Part shown: positions 43,490-53,847 of the stretch, in pieces
Numbering within the stretch: position 1 is the stretch's first letter
How the letters are laid out: each line of letters starts with the position of its first letter
From: an uncultured Bacteroidota bacterium
GTDB lineage: Bacteria; Bacteroidota; Bacteroidia; Flavobacteriales; Flavobacteriaceae
Length of the DNA: 64,000 bases
NCBI GenBank assembly: GCA_902561795.1
Contig: CACERG010000004.1
Location: 32,115-96,114, forward strand
Direction of reading: 5' to 3'
The notes under the pieces: generated by a model
The model's input: only the letters and a program-made list of their open reading frames with translations
Databases searched by the model: none
What the model was told of the DNA's origin: nothing
Translations under genes and position numbers: made by a program

Positions 43490-44746
43490 ATGAAAAAGTG
43501 TTCATTGTATCTTTTGTTCATTGCCCTAAGTTGTAATAAAAGTGAAATACCTAGAGAATTAGTTTTAGGTGATGAAGTCTTTGATACAGGTCTAGTAATT
43601 AATGATAAAAATTTTAAGAAACCCTGCTTAGATGGCTATGCAGGTAATTATCCCTGTTTGGGTTATGATCTATTAGCTCAAATATCTCTAAGAGAATTCG
43701 GCAGCAATTCAGCTAACGATAATTGGGGATGGAAAGATCCTGAAACTGAAAAAGAATATGTACTTTTAGGACTAGACGACGGTACAGCTTTTATAGATAT
43801 AAGTGATCCGGAAAATCCTATTTTTTTAGGGAAATTACCAACTGCCTCAACAACTAGCCCATGGAGAGACATTAAAGTTTATAAAAACCATGCTTTCATT
43901 GTGAGTGAGGCACAAAATCACGGTTTACAAGTTTTTGATCTGACAAAGCTAAGAAGTGTTAAAAATTTTGAAATTTTTGATTCAAGTGCGATTCTACAAG
44001 ACTTCGGTAATGCACACAATATTTGGATTAATGAAGCATCTTCATTTGCTTATGTTATGGGATCAAATTTATATGCAGGGGGTCCAGTTTTTATAGATAT
44101 TAGTGACCCTAAAAATCCCAAAATTTTAGGAGGTTATTCTAGGGAGAGATACACTCATGACGCACATGTTGTAAACTATATAGGTCCAGACCCAGAATTT
44201 CAAGGAAAAGAAATTTTTTTTGGTAGTAATAGTGATGGAGGAGAAAATAATAGGATTGTTATTTTAGATGTTACTGATAAATTGAATCCTTCAAAAATAA
44301 GTACAATCGATTATTCTGGTCCAGGATATACCCACCAAGGATTTTTAACCGAGGATCATAGATATTTTTTTCTTGGTGATGAATTGGATGAATTGCAATT
44401 TGGATTAAAAACTCAAACCCGAATATTTGATTTTTCAAACCTAAAAGAGCCTAAATTACATTTTAAATATTTTTCAAATTTCGCTGCAATAGATCACAAC
44501 GGTTACATAGTGGGAGAATATTTTTTTTTAGCCAATTATAGTGCAGGTCTTAGAGTAATTGATATTAGTGAAGTACAAAATAAAACAATATTTGAAAAAG
44601 GTTTTTTTGATACATATCCATCAGATAATAATCCCAAATTTAATGGCGTATGGAGCATATACCCATTTTTTGAAAGTGGAGTTATTGCTATAAGTGATAT
44701 AGAATCAGGATTATTTTTAGTAAAGGCATCAGCTATAGATGAATAA
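43490..44746 (+). CDS. Choice-of-anchor B lipoprotein with LVIVD-type repeats
   Basis: 418 residues from ATG 43490 (MKKCSLYLLFIALSCNKSE), which creates a proper signal and lipobox LSC; the ATG at 43454 would put 12 odd residues before it. The body has repeated units such as AFIDISDPENPIFLGKLP, VFIDISDPKNPKILGGY and GLRVIDISEVQ, the LVIVD beta-propeller repeat. The family is widespread in marine bacteria and thought to sit on the cell surface; function unknown. The next gene overlaps its end by 8 bases, so they are co-expressed. Confidence 0.8.
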   Translation: MKKCSLYLLFIALSCNKSEIPRELVLGDEVFDTGLVINDKNFKKPCLDGYAGNYPCLGYDLLAQISLREFGSNSANDNWGWKDPETEKEYVLLGLDDGTAFIDISDPENPIFLGKLPTASTTSPWRDIKVYKNHAFIVSEAQNHGLQVFDLTKLRSVKNFEIFDSSAILQDFGNAHNIWINEASSFAYVMGSNLYAGGPVFIDISDPKNPKILGGYSRERYTHDAHVVNYIGPDPEFQGKEIFFGSNSDGGENNRIVILDVTDKLNPSKISTIDYSGPGYTHQGFLTEDHRYFFLGDELDELQFGLKTQTRIFDFSNLKEPKLHFKYFSNFAAIDHNGYIVGEYFFLANYSAGLRVIDISEVQNKTIFEKGFFDTYPSDNNPKFNGVWSIYPFFESGVIAISDIESGLFLVKASAIDE

Positions 44747-46079
44747 TTACATATTTACACCCATTATATTTATTTTCTTAGGATGTAATTCTATTAGTGA
44801 AACAAATTGGTCTTTTTTACCACCTACTAAAAATCAATGGCAAGAGGTTAAAACTTATGGTGGTAGTGAAGAGGATATTGCCAATTCAATTATTAATACA
44901 AATGATGGAGGATTTGCATTAATAGGAAATACAAAAAGTATTGATGGTCATTTTTCAAATAAAAAAAGAAATGGAAGTGATATTTTCTTAATGAAATTTG
45001 ACTCAAATTTAAATCTACAATGGACAAAAACTTATGGCGGTTCAGAGGATGATAGAGGTCAAGACTTAGTTCAATTGTCTGATGATGGGTTTGTGTTAGT
45101 TGGTTATAGTAAAAGTAGTGATGGTGATTCTACTGAGAATAGGGGTCAACATGATAATTGGTTAATAAGAACAGACTCTAGTGGTTTAATAATATGGGAG
45201 AAAAGCTTTGGTTTTTCGGGCCACGATCATGCATACAACATAATAGAAACTTCAAATGGAGACCTCTTTTTTAATGGATTTTTGGATGTATCTGCATCCC
45301 AAGGCTTAGGAAGAAAAAAGATCAAATCTAACAATTTGTCAAGGCATGGTGTTGGAGAATTTTGGGTTCACAAAATTGATATGAATGGTAATCTGCAATG
45401 GCGAAATTATTTTGGGGGTACAAATAATGACCGATCATATGATGCAATCGAAACTTCTCAAGGTGAATTTGTAATTTTGGGTTCATCAGAAAGTGACGAT
45501 ATCGATATAACTAATCCAAAAGGCAGCTATGATATTTGGGTCGTAAAGATAGATGGCAAAGGACAATTAATTTGGGAAAAATCTATCGGTGGTAGCGAAT
45601 ATGACAGCGGAAAGGCTATAATTGAAGCTCCAAATGGGGACTTTCTTATTTTGGGTCAGACATATAGTTTAGATGGTGATATAAAATCGGCGTATGGATC
45701 ATCAGACATTGTAGTTGCAAGATTATCATCAGACGGTAAACTAAAAGATTTGAGAAATATTGGAACATCTAGCTTTGAAAAGGCAAACTCATTTTTAAGG
45801 CGTAAAGATGGAACGCTTATTATTGTTGGCCAAACGAGTAATCAAAATACATTTTTAAATACGGAAAGTGTAGGAAACGATATTGCATTATACTATACTC
45901 TTGAGAATGGGAGCTTAATTAAAACAACTACTCTTGGAGATTATGGTATTAATCAGGCCAACGATGTTATTTTGAGTCAACAAAACAAAGTTATAGTTAT
46001 TGGCAGTTCAGAAAGTGTTTTAAAACCTTTTCAAAATTCAAAAGGTTCAAAAGATATTTTTCTAGCTATTTGGTATTAA
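44739..46079 (+). CDS. Lipoprotein with seven blade-like repeats (predicted beta-propeller)
   Basis: 446 residues with signal and lipobox IFLGC (Cys about 16). From residue ~33 to the end it is built of seven units of about 58 residues, each with a W/K-x-K-x-(Y/I)GG-S-x-x-D start, a DGGF-x-L-x-G core, SxDGD, a D-I-F/W-L-x-K strand and a loop. Seven units suit a closed seven-bladed propeller. No catalytic signature is visible; binding of a partner or glycan is plausible. Translated together with the preceding LVIVD lipoprotein. Confidence 0.7.
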   Translation: MNNYIFTPIIFIFLGCNSISETNWSFLPPTKNQWQEVKTYGGSEEDIANSIINTNDGGFALIGNTKSIDGHFSNKKRNGSDIFLMKFDSNLNLQWTKTYGGSEDDRGQDLVQLSDDGFVLVGYSKSSDGDSTENRGQHDNWLIRTDSSGLIIWEKSFGFSGHDHAYNIIETSNGDLFFNGFLDVSASQGLGRKKIKSNNLSRHGVGEFWVHKIDMNGNLQWRNYFGGTNNDRSYDAIETSQGEFVILGSSESDDIDITNPKGSYDIWVVKIDGKGQLIWEKSIGGSEYDSGKAIIEAPNGDFLILGQTYSLDGDIKSAYGSSDIVVARLSSDGKLKDLRNIGTSSFEKANSFLRRKDGTLIIVGQTSNQNTFLNTESVGNDIALYYTLENGSLIKTTTLGDYGINQANDVILSQQNKVIVIGSSESVLKPFQNSKGSKDIFLAIWY

Positions 46080-46141
46080 GTTATGTAATCTGCCAATAGT
46101 GTAAATCAATCGCTTTACCAATAAAATCAATAGAAATAACG

Positions 46142-46149
46142 TATATTTG
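46142..46149 (+). promoter_or_regulatory. -7 promoter element of the suf operon
   Basis: TATATTTG (TAnnTTTG match) 29 bases before the first suf gene, in the 99-base gap after the propeller lipoprotein. No TTG at the -33 spacing. Confidence 0.5.
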
Positions 46150-46178
46150 CATACTGTTAAATGTAATGTTAACTAATT

Positions 46179-46508
46179 ATGATAAAAGTTCACGAAACAG
46201 CTAAACAAAAAGTTTCTACTTTGATGAAAGAGGAGGGTTATGATCCATCAAGAGACTATGTCCGTGTTGGTGTCAAAAGTGGTGGTTGCTCAGGTCTTTC
46301 CTATGAATTAAAATTCGATTCTGAAATAAAAAAAGAGGATAAGATTTATGAAGATAATCAAGTTAAAATTATAGTTGACAAAAAGAGTATACTTTATTTG
46401 GCGGGTACAATATTAGAATATTCAGGCGGACTAAATGGTAAAGGATTTGTATTTAATAATCCTAATGCCCAAAGGACTTGTGGCTGTGGGGAGAGTTTTT
46501 CACTTTAA
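46179..46508 (+). CDS. sufA: Iron-sulfur assembly A-type carrier (HesB/IscA/SufA family)
   Basis: 109 residues. The three cluster-binding cysteines are in KSGGCSGLSYEL and the C-terminal CGCGESFSL. It receives an Fe-S cluster from the SufBCD scaffold and hands it to apo-proteins. As first gene of the operon it lies 6 bases before sufB. Confidence 0.93.
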   Translation: MIKVHETAKQKVSTLMKEEGYDPSRDYVRVGVKSGGCSGLSYELKFDSEIKKEDKIYEDNQVKIIVDKKSILYLAGTILEYSGGLNGKGFVFNNPNAQRTCGCGESFSL

Positions 46509-46514
46509 TAAATT

Positions 46515-47960
46515 ATGGCATACACAGAAGAAGAGTTAAAAAAAGAATTAGAAACCAAAGAATATGAGTATGGGTTCTACACCGATATAGAATCGGATAC
46601 ATTTCCTGTGGGTTTAAATGAAGACATAATTAGAAAAATATCAGAAAAAAAAGGTGAGCCAGAGTGGATGACTAAATGGCGCTTGGAAGCTTTTTCAAGT
46701 TTCAAAAAAATGGTTGAACCTGATTGGTCAAATGTAAAGTATAAAAAGCCAGATTTACAAAAAATTTCATACTATTCTGCTCCTAAAAAAAAGCCAAAGT
46801 ATAACAGTCTTGAGGAAGTTGATCCTGAGCTACTAAAAACATTTGATAAGCTTGGCATTTCTATTGATGAACAGAAAAAGCTTTCGGGTGTTGCTGTAGA
46901 TATTGTTATGGATTCAGTTTCAGTTGCAACCACTTTTAGAGAAACTTTGGCAAAAAAGGGGATAATTTTTTGTTCTATATCAGAGGCCATTCAAAAATAT
47001 CCTGAATTAGTAAAAAAATATATTGGTACCGTTATACCTCCAAGGGACAACTACTATTCAGCATTAAATAGTGCTGTATTCACAGACGGCTCTTTCTGTT
47101 ACATTCCAAAAGGAGTACGTTGTCCAATGGAATTGTCTACTTATTTTAGAATTAATCAAGCTGGTACTGGCCAATTTGAAAGAACACTTGTTATTGCAGA
47201 TGAGCAAAGTTATGTCAGTTATTTGGAAGGATGTACAGCTCCCTCTAGGGATGAAAATCAACTTCATGCAGCGGTCGTTGAATTAATAGCTCTTGACGAT
47301 GCTGAAATAAAATATTCTACAGTACAAAACTGGTTTCCTGGTGATAAAAATGGAAAAGGAGGTGTTTTCAATTTCGTTACTAAAAGGGGACTTTGTCAAA
47401 ATCGAGCAAAAATTTCTTGGACTCAAGTAGAAACTGGATCTGCTGTTACTTGGAAATATCCCTCATGTGTTTTAAAAGGAGACAACTCGATTGGAGAATT
47501 TTATTCAATAGCTGTTACTAACAACTTCCAACAAGCAGATACTGGAACAAAAATGGTCCATTTGGGTAATAATACTCGTAGTACTATTATTTCTAAAGGA
47601 ATTTCTGCAGGGAAATCACAAAATAGTTATCGTGGCCTTGTGAAAGTGGGGTCTAGAGCAAAAAATGCGAGAAATTTTTCACAGTGTGATTCATTATTAA
47701 TGGGAAATAATTGTGGGGCACACACATTTCCTTATATCGAAGCTAAAAATAATTCAGCTCAAGTTGAGCATGAGGCAACTACAAGTAAAATTGGTGAGGA
47801 TCAAATTTTTTACTGCAATCAAAGAGGTATTGATACAGAAAAAGCCATAGCACTTATAGTTAACGGATTCAGTAAAGAAGTTCTAAATAAACTTCCAATG
47901 GAGTTTGCAGTTGAAGCTCAAAAACTTCTTGAAATTAGTTTAGAAGGAAGTGTTGGCTAA
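46515..47960 (+). CDS. sufB: Fe-S cluster assembly scaffold SufB
   Basis: 481 residues. The scaffold subunit of SufBC2D on which clusters are built. Characteristic stretches: [36 protein letters not shown] and [23 protein letters not shown] (described in parts), the last with conserved Cys and His for cluster binding. The C-terminal region ([15 protein letters not shown]) pairs with SufC. Confidence 0.96.
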   Translation: MAYTEEELKKELETKEYEYGFYTDIESDTFPVGLNEDIIRKISEKKGEPEWMTKWRLEAFSSFKKMVEPDWSNVKYKKPDLQKISYYSAPKKKPKYNSLEEVDPELLKTFDKLGISIDEQKKLSGVAVDIVMDSVSVATTFRETLAKKGIIFCSISEAIQKYPELVKKYIGTVIPPRDNYYSALNSAVFTDGSFCYIPKGVRCPMELSTYFRINQAGTGQFERTLVIADEQSYVSYLEGCTAPSRDENQLHAAVVELIALDDAEIKYSTVQNWFPGDKNGKGGVFNFVTKRGLCQNRAKISWTQVETGSAVTWKYPSCVLKGDNSIGEFYSIAVTNNFQQADTGTKMVHLGNNTRSTIISKGISAGKSQNSYRGLVKVGSRAKNARNFSQCDSLLMGNNCGAHTFPYIEAKNNSAQVEHEATTSKIGEDQIFYCNQRGIDTEKAIALIVNGFSKEVLNKLPMEFAVEAQKLLEISLEGSVG

Positions 47961-47997
47961 TACTTTACAGACATAAATTAAAACAAATAGCAAAGTA

Positions 47998-48744
47998 ATG
48001 TTAACAATCGAAAATTTACATGCTGAAGTTGAAGGGAGAACAATTTTAAATGGCATTGATCTTAATGTAAAACCTGGCGAGATACACGCAATTATGGGAC
48101 CTAATGGATCAGGTAAAAGCACTTTGTCTTCTGTTATTGCTGGGAATGAAGATTATGATGTCACCCAAGGTAAAATTTTATTCAAAGGGAAAGATTTATC
48201 TGGGCTTGATCCAGAAGAAAGAGCACATTTGGGAATCTTTTTATCCTTTCAATATCCTGTTGAAATACCAGGTGTAACTGTTACAAACTTTATAAAAACA
48301 GCAATCAATGCAAATAGGAAGGCTCAAGGGTTAAGTGATTTGGGAGCAAGTGAATTATTAAAAAAAATACGAGAAAAGTCTACTCTATTGGACATTGATT
48401 CAAAATTTTTATCCCGATCCTTAAATGAAGGATTCTCTGGAGGTGAAAAAAAACGAAATGAAATTTTTCAGATGGCTATGTTAGAGCCAACTTTGGCAAT
48501 ACTAGATGAAACAGATTCAGGATTAGATATTGATGCATTGAAAATAGTCGCAAATGGAGTGAATAAGTTTAAAGCTAAAGAAAATGCAGTAGTTGTAATA
48601 ACACACTATCAACGTCTCTTAGAATATATAGTGCCAGATTTTGTGCATGTGCTTTTTGGTGGGAAGATAGTAAAATCTGGTACTAAAGAGTTGGCACATG
48701 AATTGGAGGCAAAAGGGTACGATTGGATAAAAGAATTAGCATAA
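47998..48744 (+). CDS. sufC: SUF ATPase SufC
   Basis: 248 residues, ABC-type ATPase without membrane partner. Walker A GPNGSGKSTL, signature NEGFSGGEKKRNE, Walker B LAILDETDSGLD. It drives the shape changes of SufB-SufD. The stop is followed at once by the sufD ATG. Confidence 0.97.
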   Translation: MLTIENLHAEVEGRTILNGIDLNVKPGEIHAIMGPNGSGKSTLSSVIAGNEDYDVTQGKILFKGKDLSGLDPEERAHLGIFLSFQYPVEIPGVTVTNFIKTAINANRKAQGLSDLGASELLKKIREKSTLLDIDSKFLSRSLNEGFSGGEKKRNEIFQMAMLEPTLAILDETDSGLDIDALKIVANGVNKFKAKENAVVVITHYQRLLEYIVPDFVHVLFGGKIVKSGTKELAHELEAKGYDWIKELA

Positions 48745-50061
48745 ATGGAATTTAAAGAGAAATTAATTTCATCCTATTTAGCTTTTGAGGGAGACTTAGA
48801 TTTATTAGACAGCGTACATCAAACTCGTGCAAAAGCATTAAGAGTATTTGAAAAAAAAGGATTTCCAACAAAAAAAGATGAATCTTGGAAGTATACATCT
48901 TTGAATGCACTAGTTAATGCTGATTACGCACTTTTCCCAAGATCTGAAGCAAGTATTGAATTAAAGGATGTAAAAAAATACTTTCTATATGACACTGATA
49001 CTTACAAAGTAATTTTTATTGATGGCGTTTATAGCCCTTTTTTATCAAATACTACTCATGATGGTTTAGATGTTTGTTTAATGTCCGCTGCTCTTACCAA
49101 ACCAAAATACAGGAATTTAATAAATACATATTTTAATAAAATCGCAAGTTTAGAGGAAAGTCTCACAGCTCTTAATACTTCTTACAGCAAGGAAGGAGCT
49201 TTTGTTTATATACCTAAAAAAACAGTTGCTGAAAAACCTATTGAGATTATTCATTTTGCATCTGGTGAAGAACATTCTCTCTGGCTTCAACCTAGAAATT
49301 TAATTGTGGTTGATAAAAACTCTCAGGTTCAAATTATTGAGAGGCACCAAAGTTTAAAAGATCACCCTGTAGTTACCAACAGTGTTACAGAAGTCTATGT
49401 TCATGAAGAAGCATTTGTAGATTATTATAAATTGCAAAATGATTTAACATCGGCTTCTTTAATTGATAATACTTACATACAACAAGCAAAAAATAGTCAT
49501 GCAAGTGTCCACACATTTTCTTTGGGTGGCAAGCTAGTAAGAAATAATCTGAGATACTATCATACTGGCCAACGAATATTATCAACTCTTAAAGGGGTTA
49601 CAATTTTAGAAGGCAAGCAGCACGTTGATCACTCCACAATGGTTCATCATTCTCATCCAAATTGTGAGAGCCATCAAGATTACAAGGGTATTTTCTCAGA
49701 GCGTTCTGAAGGGGTCTTTAATGGACAAATACTTGTAGAGAAGATCGCACAAAAAACTAATGCTTTTCAGCAAAACAATAATGTCCTATTAGATGATAAA
49801 GCAACTGTAAATAGTAAACCTCAATTAGAAATATACGCAGATGATGTAAAATGCTCCCATGGTTGTACAATTGGCCAGATGGATGAAGAAGCGTTATTTT
49901 ATCTTCAGTCAAGAGGTATTCCTAAAAAAGAAGCTAAGGCTCTAATGACCTATGCATTTGCAAATAATGTACTTGAAAGCGTACAACTCCCTTCTTTAAA
50001 AAAGAGAATTAATGGACAAATTGCAAGTAAGCTTGGTGTGAATCTAGGATTTGAATTGTAA
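48745..50061 (+). CDS. sufD: Fe-S cluster assembly protein SufD
   Basis: 438 residues, paralogue of SufB. DESWKYTSLNALV in the N-terminal part; VDHSTMVHHSHPNCESHQDY and KCSHGCTIGQMDEEALFYLQ in the beta-helix and C-terminal parts, the latter holding conserved Cys/His. It partners SufB in the SufBC2D complex and aids iron entry. Overlaps sufS by one base. Confidence 0.95.
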   Translation: MEFKEKLISSYLAFEGDLDLLDSVHQTRAKALRVFEKKGFPTKKDESWKYTSLNALVNADYALFPRSEASIELKDVKKYFLYDTDTYKVIFIDGVYSPFLSNTTHDGLDVCLMSAALTKPKYRNLINTYFNKIASLEESLTALNTSYSKEGAFVYIPKKTVAEKPIEIIHFASGEEHSLWLQPRNLIVVDKNSQVQIIERHQSLKDHPVVTNSVTEVYVHEEAFVDYYKLQNDLTSASLIDNTYIQQAKNSHASVHTFSLGGKLVRNNLRYYHTGQRILSTLKGVTILEGKQHVDHSTMVHHSHPNCESHQDYKGIFSERSEGVFNGQILVEKIAQKTNAFQQNNNVLLDDKATVNSKPQLEIYADDVKCSHGCTIGQMDEEALFYLQSRGIPKKEAKALMTYAFANNVLESVQLPSLKKRINGQIASKLGVNLGFEL

Positions 50062-51275
50062 TGATAGATATTTTTAAAATCCGTGAAGACTTTCCGATAT
50101 TAAGTAGAAAAGTAAATGGACAAAATCTCATTTACTTTGATAATGCCGCAACATCTCAAACCCCTCAGCAGGTAATTGATGTGATTACCGATTATTATAC
50201 ACGTTTAAATTCAAATATTCATAGAGGCGTTCACAGGCTAAGTCAGGAGGCAACAGATGCATATGAAGAAGCAAGAATAAAAATACAACAGCATTTTAAT
50301 GTTGCTAAACCCTATGAAATCATTTTTACCTCCGGAACAACAGAAAGTATAAATCTAGTAGCATCCGGATTTAGTAAATTATTGAAACCAGAAGATGAAT
50401 TAGTTATTTCAGCATTAGAACATCATTCAAATATTGTTCCTTGGCAAATGTTATGTGAAAAAACAGGTGCTAAACTTAAGGTTATTCCTATGACCCAAGA
50501 GGGAACCTTGGATATTAAGATTTACAAAAATATTCTTAACAAAAAAACAAAATTAGTTTTTGTAAATCATGTTTCAAATGCCTTAGGTACTCTAAACCCA
50601 GTTGATGAAATTATCAAAATGGCGCATAAAATTGGTGCTTATGTTCTAATCGACGGTGCTCAAGCGTGTGCTCATATTAAACCCGATTTGCAGAAAATGA
50701 ATGTTGATTTTTATGTTACTTCGGCTCACAAGCTATGTGGCCCAACAGGAGTTGGCATGCTATATGGTAAAACTGAACTATTACAGAAATTACCTCCCTA
50801 CCAAGGTGGAGGTGAAATGATTTCTAGTGTTACATTTGAAAAAACTACTTATGCAGATCTTCCACATAAGTTTGAAGCTGGTACTCCAAATATAGCTGGG
50901 GGGATTGCTTTTGGTGCAGCTTTGGATTATATGAACAGCATAGGATTTAAAAATATAATTAAATACGAGAATGATCTATTAAAATATGCCACTAAAGAAA
51001 TAAAAAAAATTGACGGTATAAAAATTTATGGTGACTTACAGAAAAAAACTGCGGTTATATCATTCAATATAAAAAATATACACCCATATGATATAGGTAG
51101 TATTTTGGATCAAATGGGTATTGCCGTAAGAACAGGACATCATTGCGCGCAACCCATTATGGATTATTTTGAAATTCCGGGCACTGTACGAGCGTCTTTT
51201 TCCTTTTATAATACTTTTAACGAAATTGATATTATGGTTAAAGGAGTTCAAAAAGCAATTAAAATGTTACAATAA
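50061..51275 (+). CDS. sufS: Cysteine desulfurase SufS
   Basis: 404 residues, group II PLP desulfurase. YFDNAATSQTPQQV start, PLP Lys in TSAHKLCGPTGVGML, and the catalytic Cys in RTGHHCAQPIMDY. It takes sulfur from cysteine for Fe-S clusters and passes it to SufE, whose gene follows 16 bases later. Confidence 0.96.
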   Translation: MIDIFKIREDFPILSRKVNGQNLIYFDNAATSQTPQQVIDVITDYYTRLNSNIHRGVHRLSQEATDAYEEARIKIQQHFNVAKPYEIIFTSGTTESINLVASGFSKLLKPEDELVISALEHHSNIVPWQMLCEKTGAKLKVIPMTQEGTLDIKIYKNILNKKTKLVFVNHVSNALGTLNPVDEIIKMAHKIGAYVLIDGAQACAHIKPDLQKMNVDFYVTSAHKLCGPTGVGMLYGKTELLQKLPPYQGGGEMISSVTFEKTTYADLPHKFEAGTPNIAGGIAFGAALDYMNSIGFKNIIKYENDLLKYATKEIKKIDGIKIYGDLQKKTAVISFNIKNIHPYDIGSILDQMGIAVRTGHHCAQPIMDYFEIPGTVRASFSFYNTFNEIDIMVKGVQKAIKMLQ

Positions 51276-51291
51276 TTTAATAATTTTAAAA

Positions 51292-51717
51292 ATGAGTGAA
51301 ATTGAGTCTATACAAAAAGAGATTATTGAAGAGTTTTCATTTTTTGAAGACTGGACTCAACGTTATGAGCATATGATTGAATTAGGGAAGGATTTACCAT
51401 TGATTGACAAAACACATAAAACTGAAGAAAATATAATCAAGGGTTGCCAGAGTAAAGTATGGATTCACGCACACCTAGATGGAGATAAGGTCAAGTTTAC
51501 AGCAGATAGTGATGCTATAATAACTAAAGGCATTATTGCAATTTTAATAAGAGTATTTTCAAATCAGCACCCACGTTCAATTATTGATTCGAATATAGAT
51601 TTTATTGATAATATTGGACTTAAAGAACATTTGTCTCCAACTCGTGCAAATGGTCTAGTTTCGATGGTCAAGCAAATAAAAATGTATGCTGTAGCTTTTC
51701 AAACACAATTAAATTAA
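51292..51717 (+). CDS. sufE: Sulfur acceptor SufE
   Basis: 141 residues from ATG 51292 (MSEIESIQKEIIEEFSFFED); an open frame from 51169 runs back over sufS in another frame and is rejected. The sulfur-accepting Cys is in NIIKGCQSKVWIHA. It boosts SufS activity and carries persulfide to SufB. Confidence 0.95.
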   Translation: MSEIESIQKEIIEEFSFFEDWTQRYEHMIELGKDLPLIDKTHKTEENIIKGCQSKVWIHAHLDGDKVKFTADSDAIITKGIIAILIRVFSNQHPRSIIDSNIDFIDNIGLKEHLSPTRANGLVSMVKQIKMYAVAFQTQLN

Positions 51718-51722
51718 AAATT

Positions 51723-52046
51723 ATGTCAGAAGAAATTGATACTAGTATTTTGGGAGAAAAAATTGTTGGGACCTTAAAAACTATTTTTGATCCCGAAATC
51801 CCAGTTGATATTTATGAATTGGGATTAATTTATGACGTTTTAGTTAATGAAGATTTTGAAGTAAAAATTTTGATGACATTAACCACACCGAACTGTCCTG
51901 TTGCTGAATCTTTACCGAAGGAAGTTGAGGAAAAAGTTAAATCTCTTGATGAAGTGAAGTCCGCTGAAGTCGAGATAACTTTTGATCCACCTTGGACACA
52001 AGATTTAATGAGTGAAGAGGCTAAGCTTGAATTAGGAATGCTCTAA
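51723..52046 (+). CDS. sufT: SufT/MIP18-like DUF59 protein
   Basis: 107 residues, a DUF59 domain: FDPEIPVDIYELGLIYDV and TTPNCPVAESLP with the conserved Cys, FDPPWTQDLMSEEAK near the end. DUF59 proteins help mature Fe-S proteins; in operons with suf genes they are called SufT. It lies 5 bases after sufE and 5 before the DUF2480 gene. Confidence 0.88.
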   Translation: MSEEIDTSILGEKIVGTLKTIFDPEIPVDIYELGLIYDVLVNEDFEVKILMTLTTPNCPVAESLPKEVEEKVKSLDEVKSAEVEITFDPPWTQDLMSEEAKLELGML

Positions 52047-52051
52047 AGATT

Positions 52052-52564
52052 ATGAATAATACTATTATAAATAAAGTTTCTAATAGTTCACTTATCATTG
52101 TTGATCTTCAGGATTATAAATCAAAAGGTGTAAGAACTTTAGTAGATATTTCTCAATGGCTCGAAGAGGGTGTACTTCGGGAAAAGGCATTTAGACAATC
52201 TCTAAAAGAGCATAATTGGACTAAATATAAAGATCATTTGGTTGCCCTAGATTGCTCTGCAGATTTAATTTTACCTGCATGGGCTTCACTTTTGATAACT
52301 ACCTACTTGTCACCATTTGCAAAAATTGTCATACTGGGAAGTTTAAATGAACTTGAAAAACACCTTTTTTCTAAAACAATTGATCAATTAAATTTAGAAA
52401 AATTTAAAGGGAAACCACTCATTATAAAAGGTTGTTCGGATTATTCTATACCAGAAGCATCCTATATTTATTTAATACAACGATTACAGGAAGTTGCAAA
52501 AAGTATATTCTATGGAGAGGCATGCTCATCTGTACCTCTATGGAAGGCAAAAAAAAAATATTGA
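52052..52564 (+). CDS. DUF2480 family protein
   Basis: 170 residues, recognised as the Bacteroidota DUF2480 family, function unknown. Soluble, no signal peptide; VDISQWLEEGVLREKAF and DHLVALDCSADLILPAWASLL are its conserved parts, and CSSVPLWKAKKKY ends it. Its repeated place after suf genes suggests a link to Fe-S maturation, which is inference. Confidence 0.8.
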   Translation: MNNTIINKVSNSSLIIVDLQDYKSKGVRTLVDISQWLEEGVLREKAFRQSLKEHNWTKYKDHLVALDCSADLILPAWASLLITTYLSPFAKIVILGSLNELEKHLFSKTIDQLNLEKFKGKPLIIKGCSDYSIPEASYIYLIQRLQEVAKSIFYGEACSSVPLWKAKKKY

Positions 52565-53847
52565 ACGGAAATAAATCCAAAATTTTAATCATCACCTATT
52601 ATTGGCCACCATCTGGAGGGTCTGGTGTTCAGCGGTGGATGTATTTCGCTAAATATTTAAAGAAGCTTGGATATTTACCTTTTGTAATCACAGTTGATGA
52701 ATCTAAAGCATCATATCCTGTTCTAGACCAAACTTTAAATGAGGAAATAAAAGACTTAAAAGTCATTAAGACAGGAACTTTCGAACCATTAAAATGGTAT
52801 TCAAGGATAATTACTGGAGATAAAAAAATTGGAATACCACAAGGTGAAGTAAAAACAAACAATCTTTTCATGAAACTTGCTGCATATATCAGGGGAAATT
52901 TTTTTGTCCCCGATGCAAGAATAGGTTGGATCAATTTTGCATATCGAGCTGCATTTAACTTAATTAGAGAAGAAAAAATTAAAAAAATAATAACTACTGG
53001 GCCTCCTCATTCAACGCATTTAGTTGGGTTAAGGCTAAGGAAATATTATGATTTTAATTGGTGGGTTGATCTAAGGGATCCTTGGACAGATATTTTTTAC
53101 AATACTTCATTATATCGTTCCAAAAAAACTATTTCTAGAGATGAAAGACTTGAGAAACAAGTAATTCAAAATGCAAATGGAGTCATAACTAGTGCTGATG
53201 GAATTTTTATAGAAAAACTTAAATTGAAAGCCCCTAATCAAAAGTTTATAACTCTGCCTAATGGTTATGATTCAAGGCTTATGAAAATGACCAAATCTTT
53301 ACCCAAGAAAAATGGATTTCATATTGTTTATACGGGATTACTTACAGAAAATCAAAATTATATAGTTCTTTTAGAGGTTATAAAAAAGCTTTCAAATTAT
53401 TATTCAATTTATTTTACGATAGCAGGAAATATAAATTCTGATATTATTAATGAAATTAGATCTAAAATACCTAAAGTAGATTTCGAATATTTAGGTTATA
53501 TATCTCATTCAAAAGCAATTGCGCTTATGAAAAGTGCAGATCTTTTGTGTAATTTCATTTTTAAAGAAGCTGAAAATCAAATGATATCTGGGAAATTATT
53601 AGAATATTTAGCAACAGAAATTCCAATACTATGTATTGGAAGTCCAGATACTAATACCTCTAGATTTTTATTACAAGCCACCAATGTGTGTATAGCTAGA
53701 GATTATGAAAAAAAAATTATCGAAGATTACTTGAGAAATTTAATTGATTTTGTAAAAAAACCTAAAAATAAGTTGTCGAATATGAAGAATTGGAGCCGCG
53801 AGGAAATTACAAAACGTTTAATCAGAGAAGTTTTAATTGAAAGTTAA
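52540..53847 (+). CDS. Glycosyltransferase (GT-B, family 4-like)
   Basis: About 435 residues. Start taken at ATG 52540, 25 bases inside the DUF2480 gene; TTG 52561, overlapping its stop by TTGA and giving MNGNKSKILIITYYWPP, is just as likely. ITYYWPPSGGSGVQRW is the donor-domain opening of the 'glycosyl transferase 4-like' class, and the C-terminal domain has VYTGLLTENQNY and GKLLEYLATEIPILCIG. It probably acts in surface glycan synthesis, away from the main polysaccharide locus. The product stop touches the convergent nadD stop. Confidence 0.8.
   Translation: MEGKKKILNGNKSKILIITYYWPPSGGSGVQRWMYFAKYLKKLGYLPFVITVDESKASYPVLDQTLNEEIKDLKVIKTGTFEPLKWYSRIITGDKKIGIPQGEVKTNNLFMKLAAYIRGNFFVPDARIGWINFAYRAAFNLIREEKIKKIITTGPPHSTHLVGLRLRKYYDFNWWVDLRDPWTDIFYNTSLYRSKKTISRDERLEKQVIQNANGVITSADGIFIEKLKLKAPNQKFITLPNGYDSRLMKMTKSLPKKNGFHIVYTGLLTENQNYIVLLEVIKKLSNYYSIYFTIAGNINSDIINEIRSKIPKVDFEYLGYISHSKAIALMKSADLLCNFIFKEAENQMISGKLLEYLATEIPILCIGSPDTNTSRFLLQATNVCIARDYEKKIIEDYLRNLIDFVKKPKNKLSNMKNWSREEITKRLIREVLIES

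Noticed and set aside
44739..46079. Type IX secretion substrate
   Set aside because: It has a lipobox and no C-terminal sorting domain; the last repeat runs to the end.
53000..53847. Glycosyltransferase as a SUF operon component
   Set aside because: Its family acts on glycans; the overlap with DUF2480 reflects gene packing, not a known Fe-S role.
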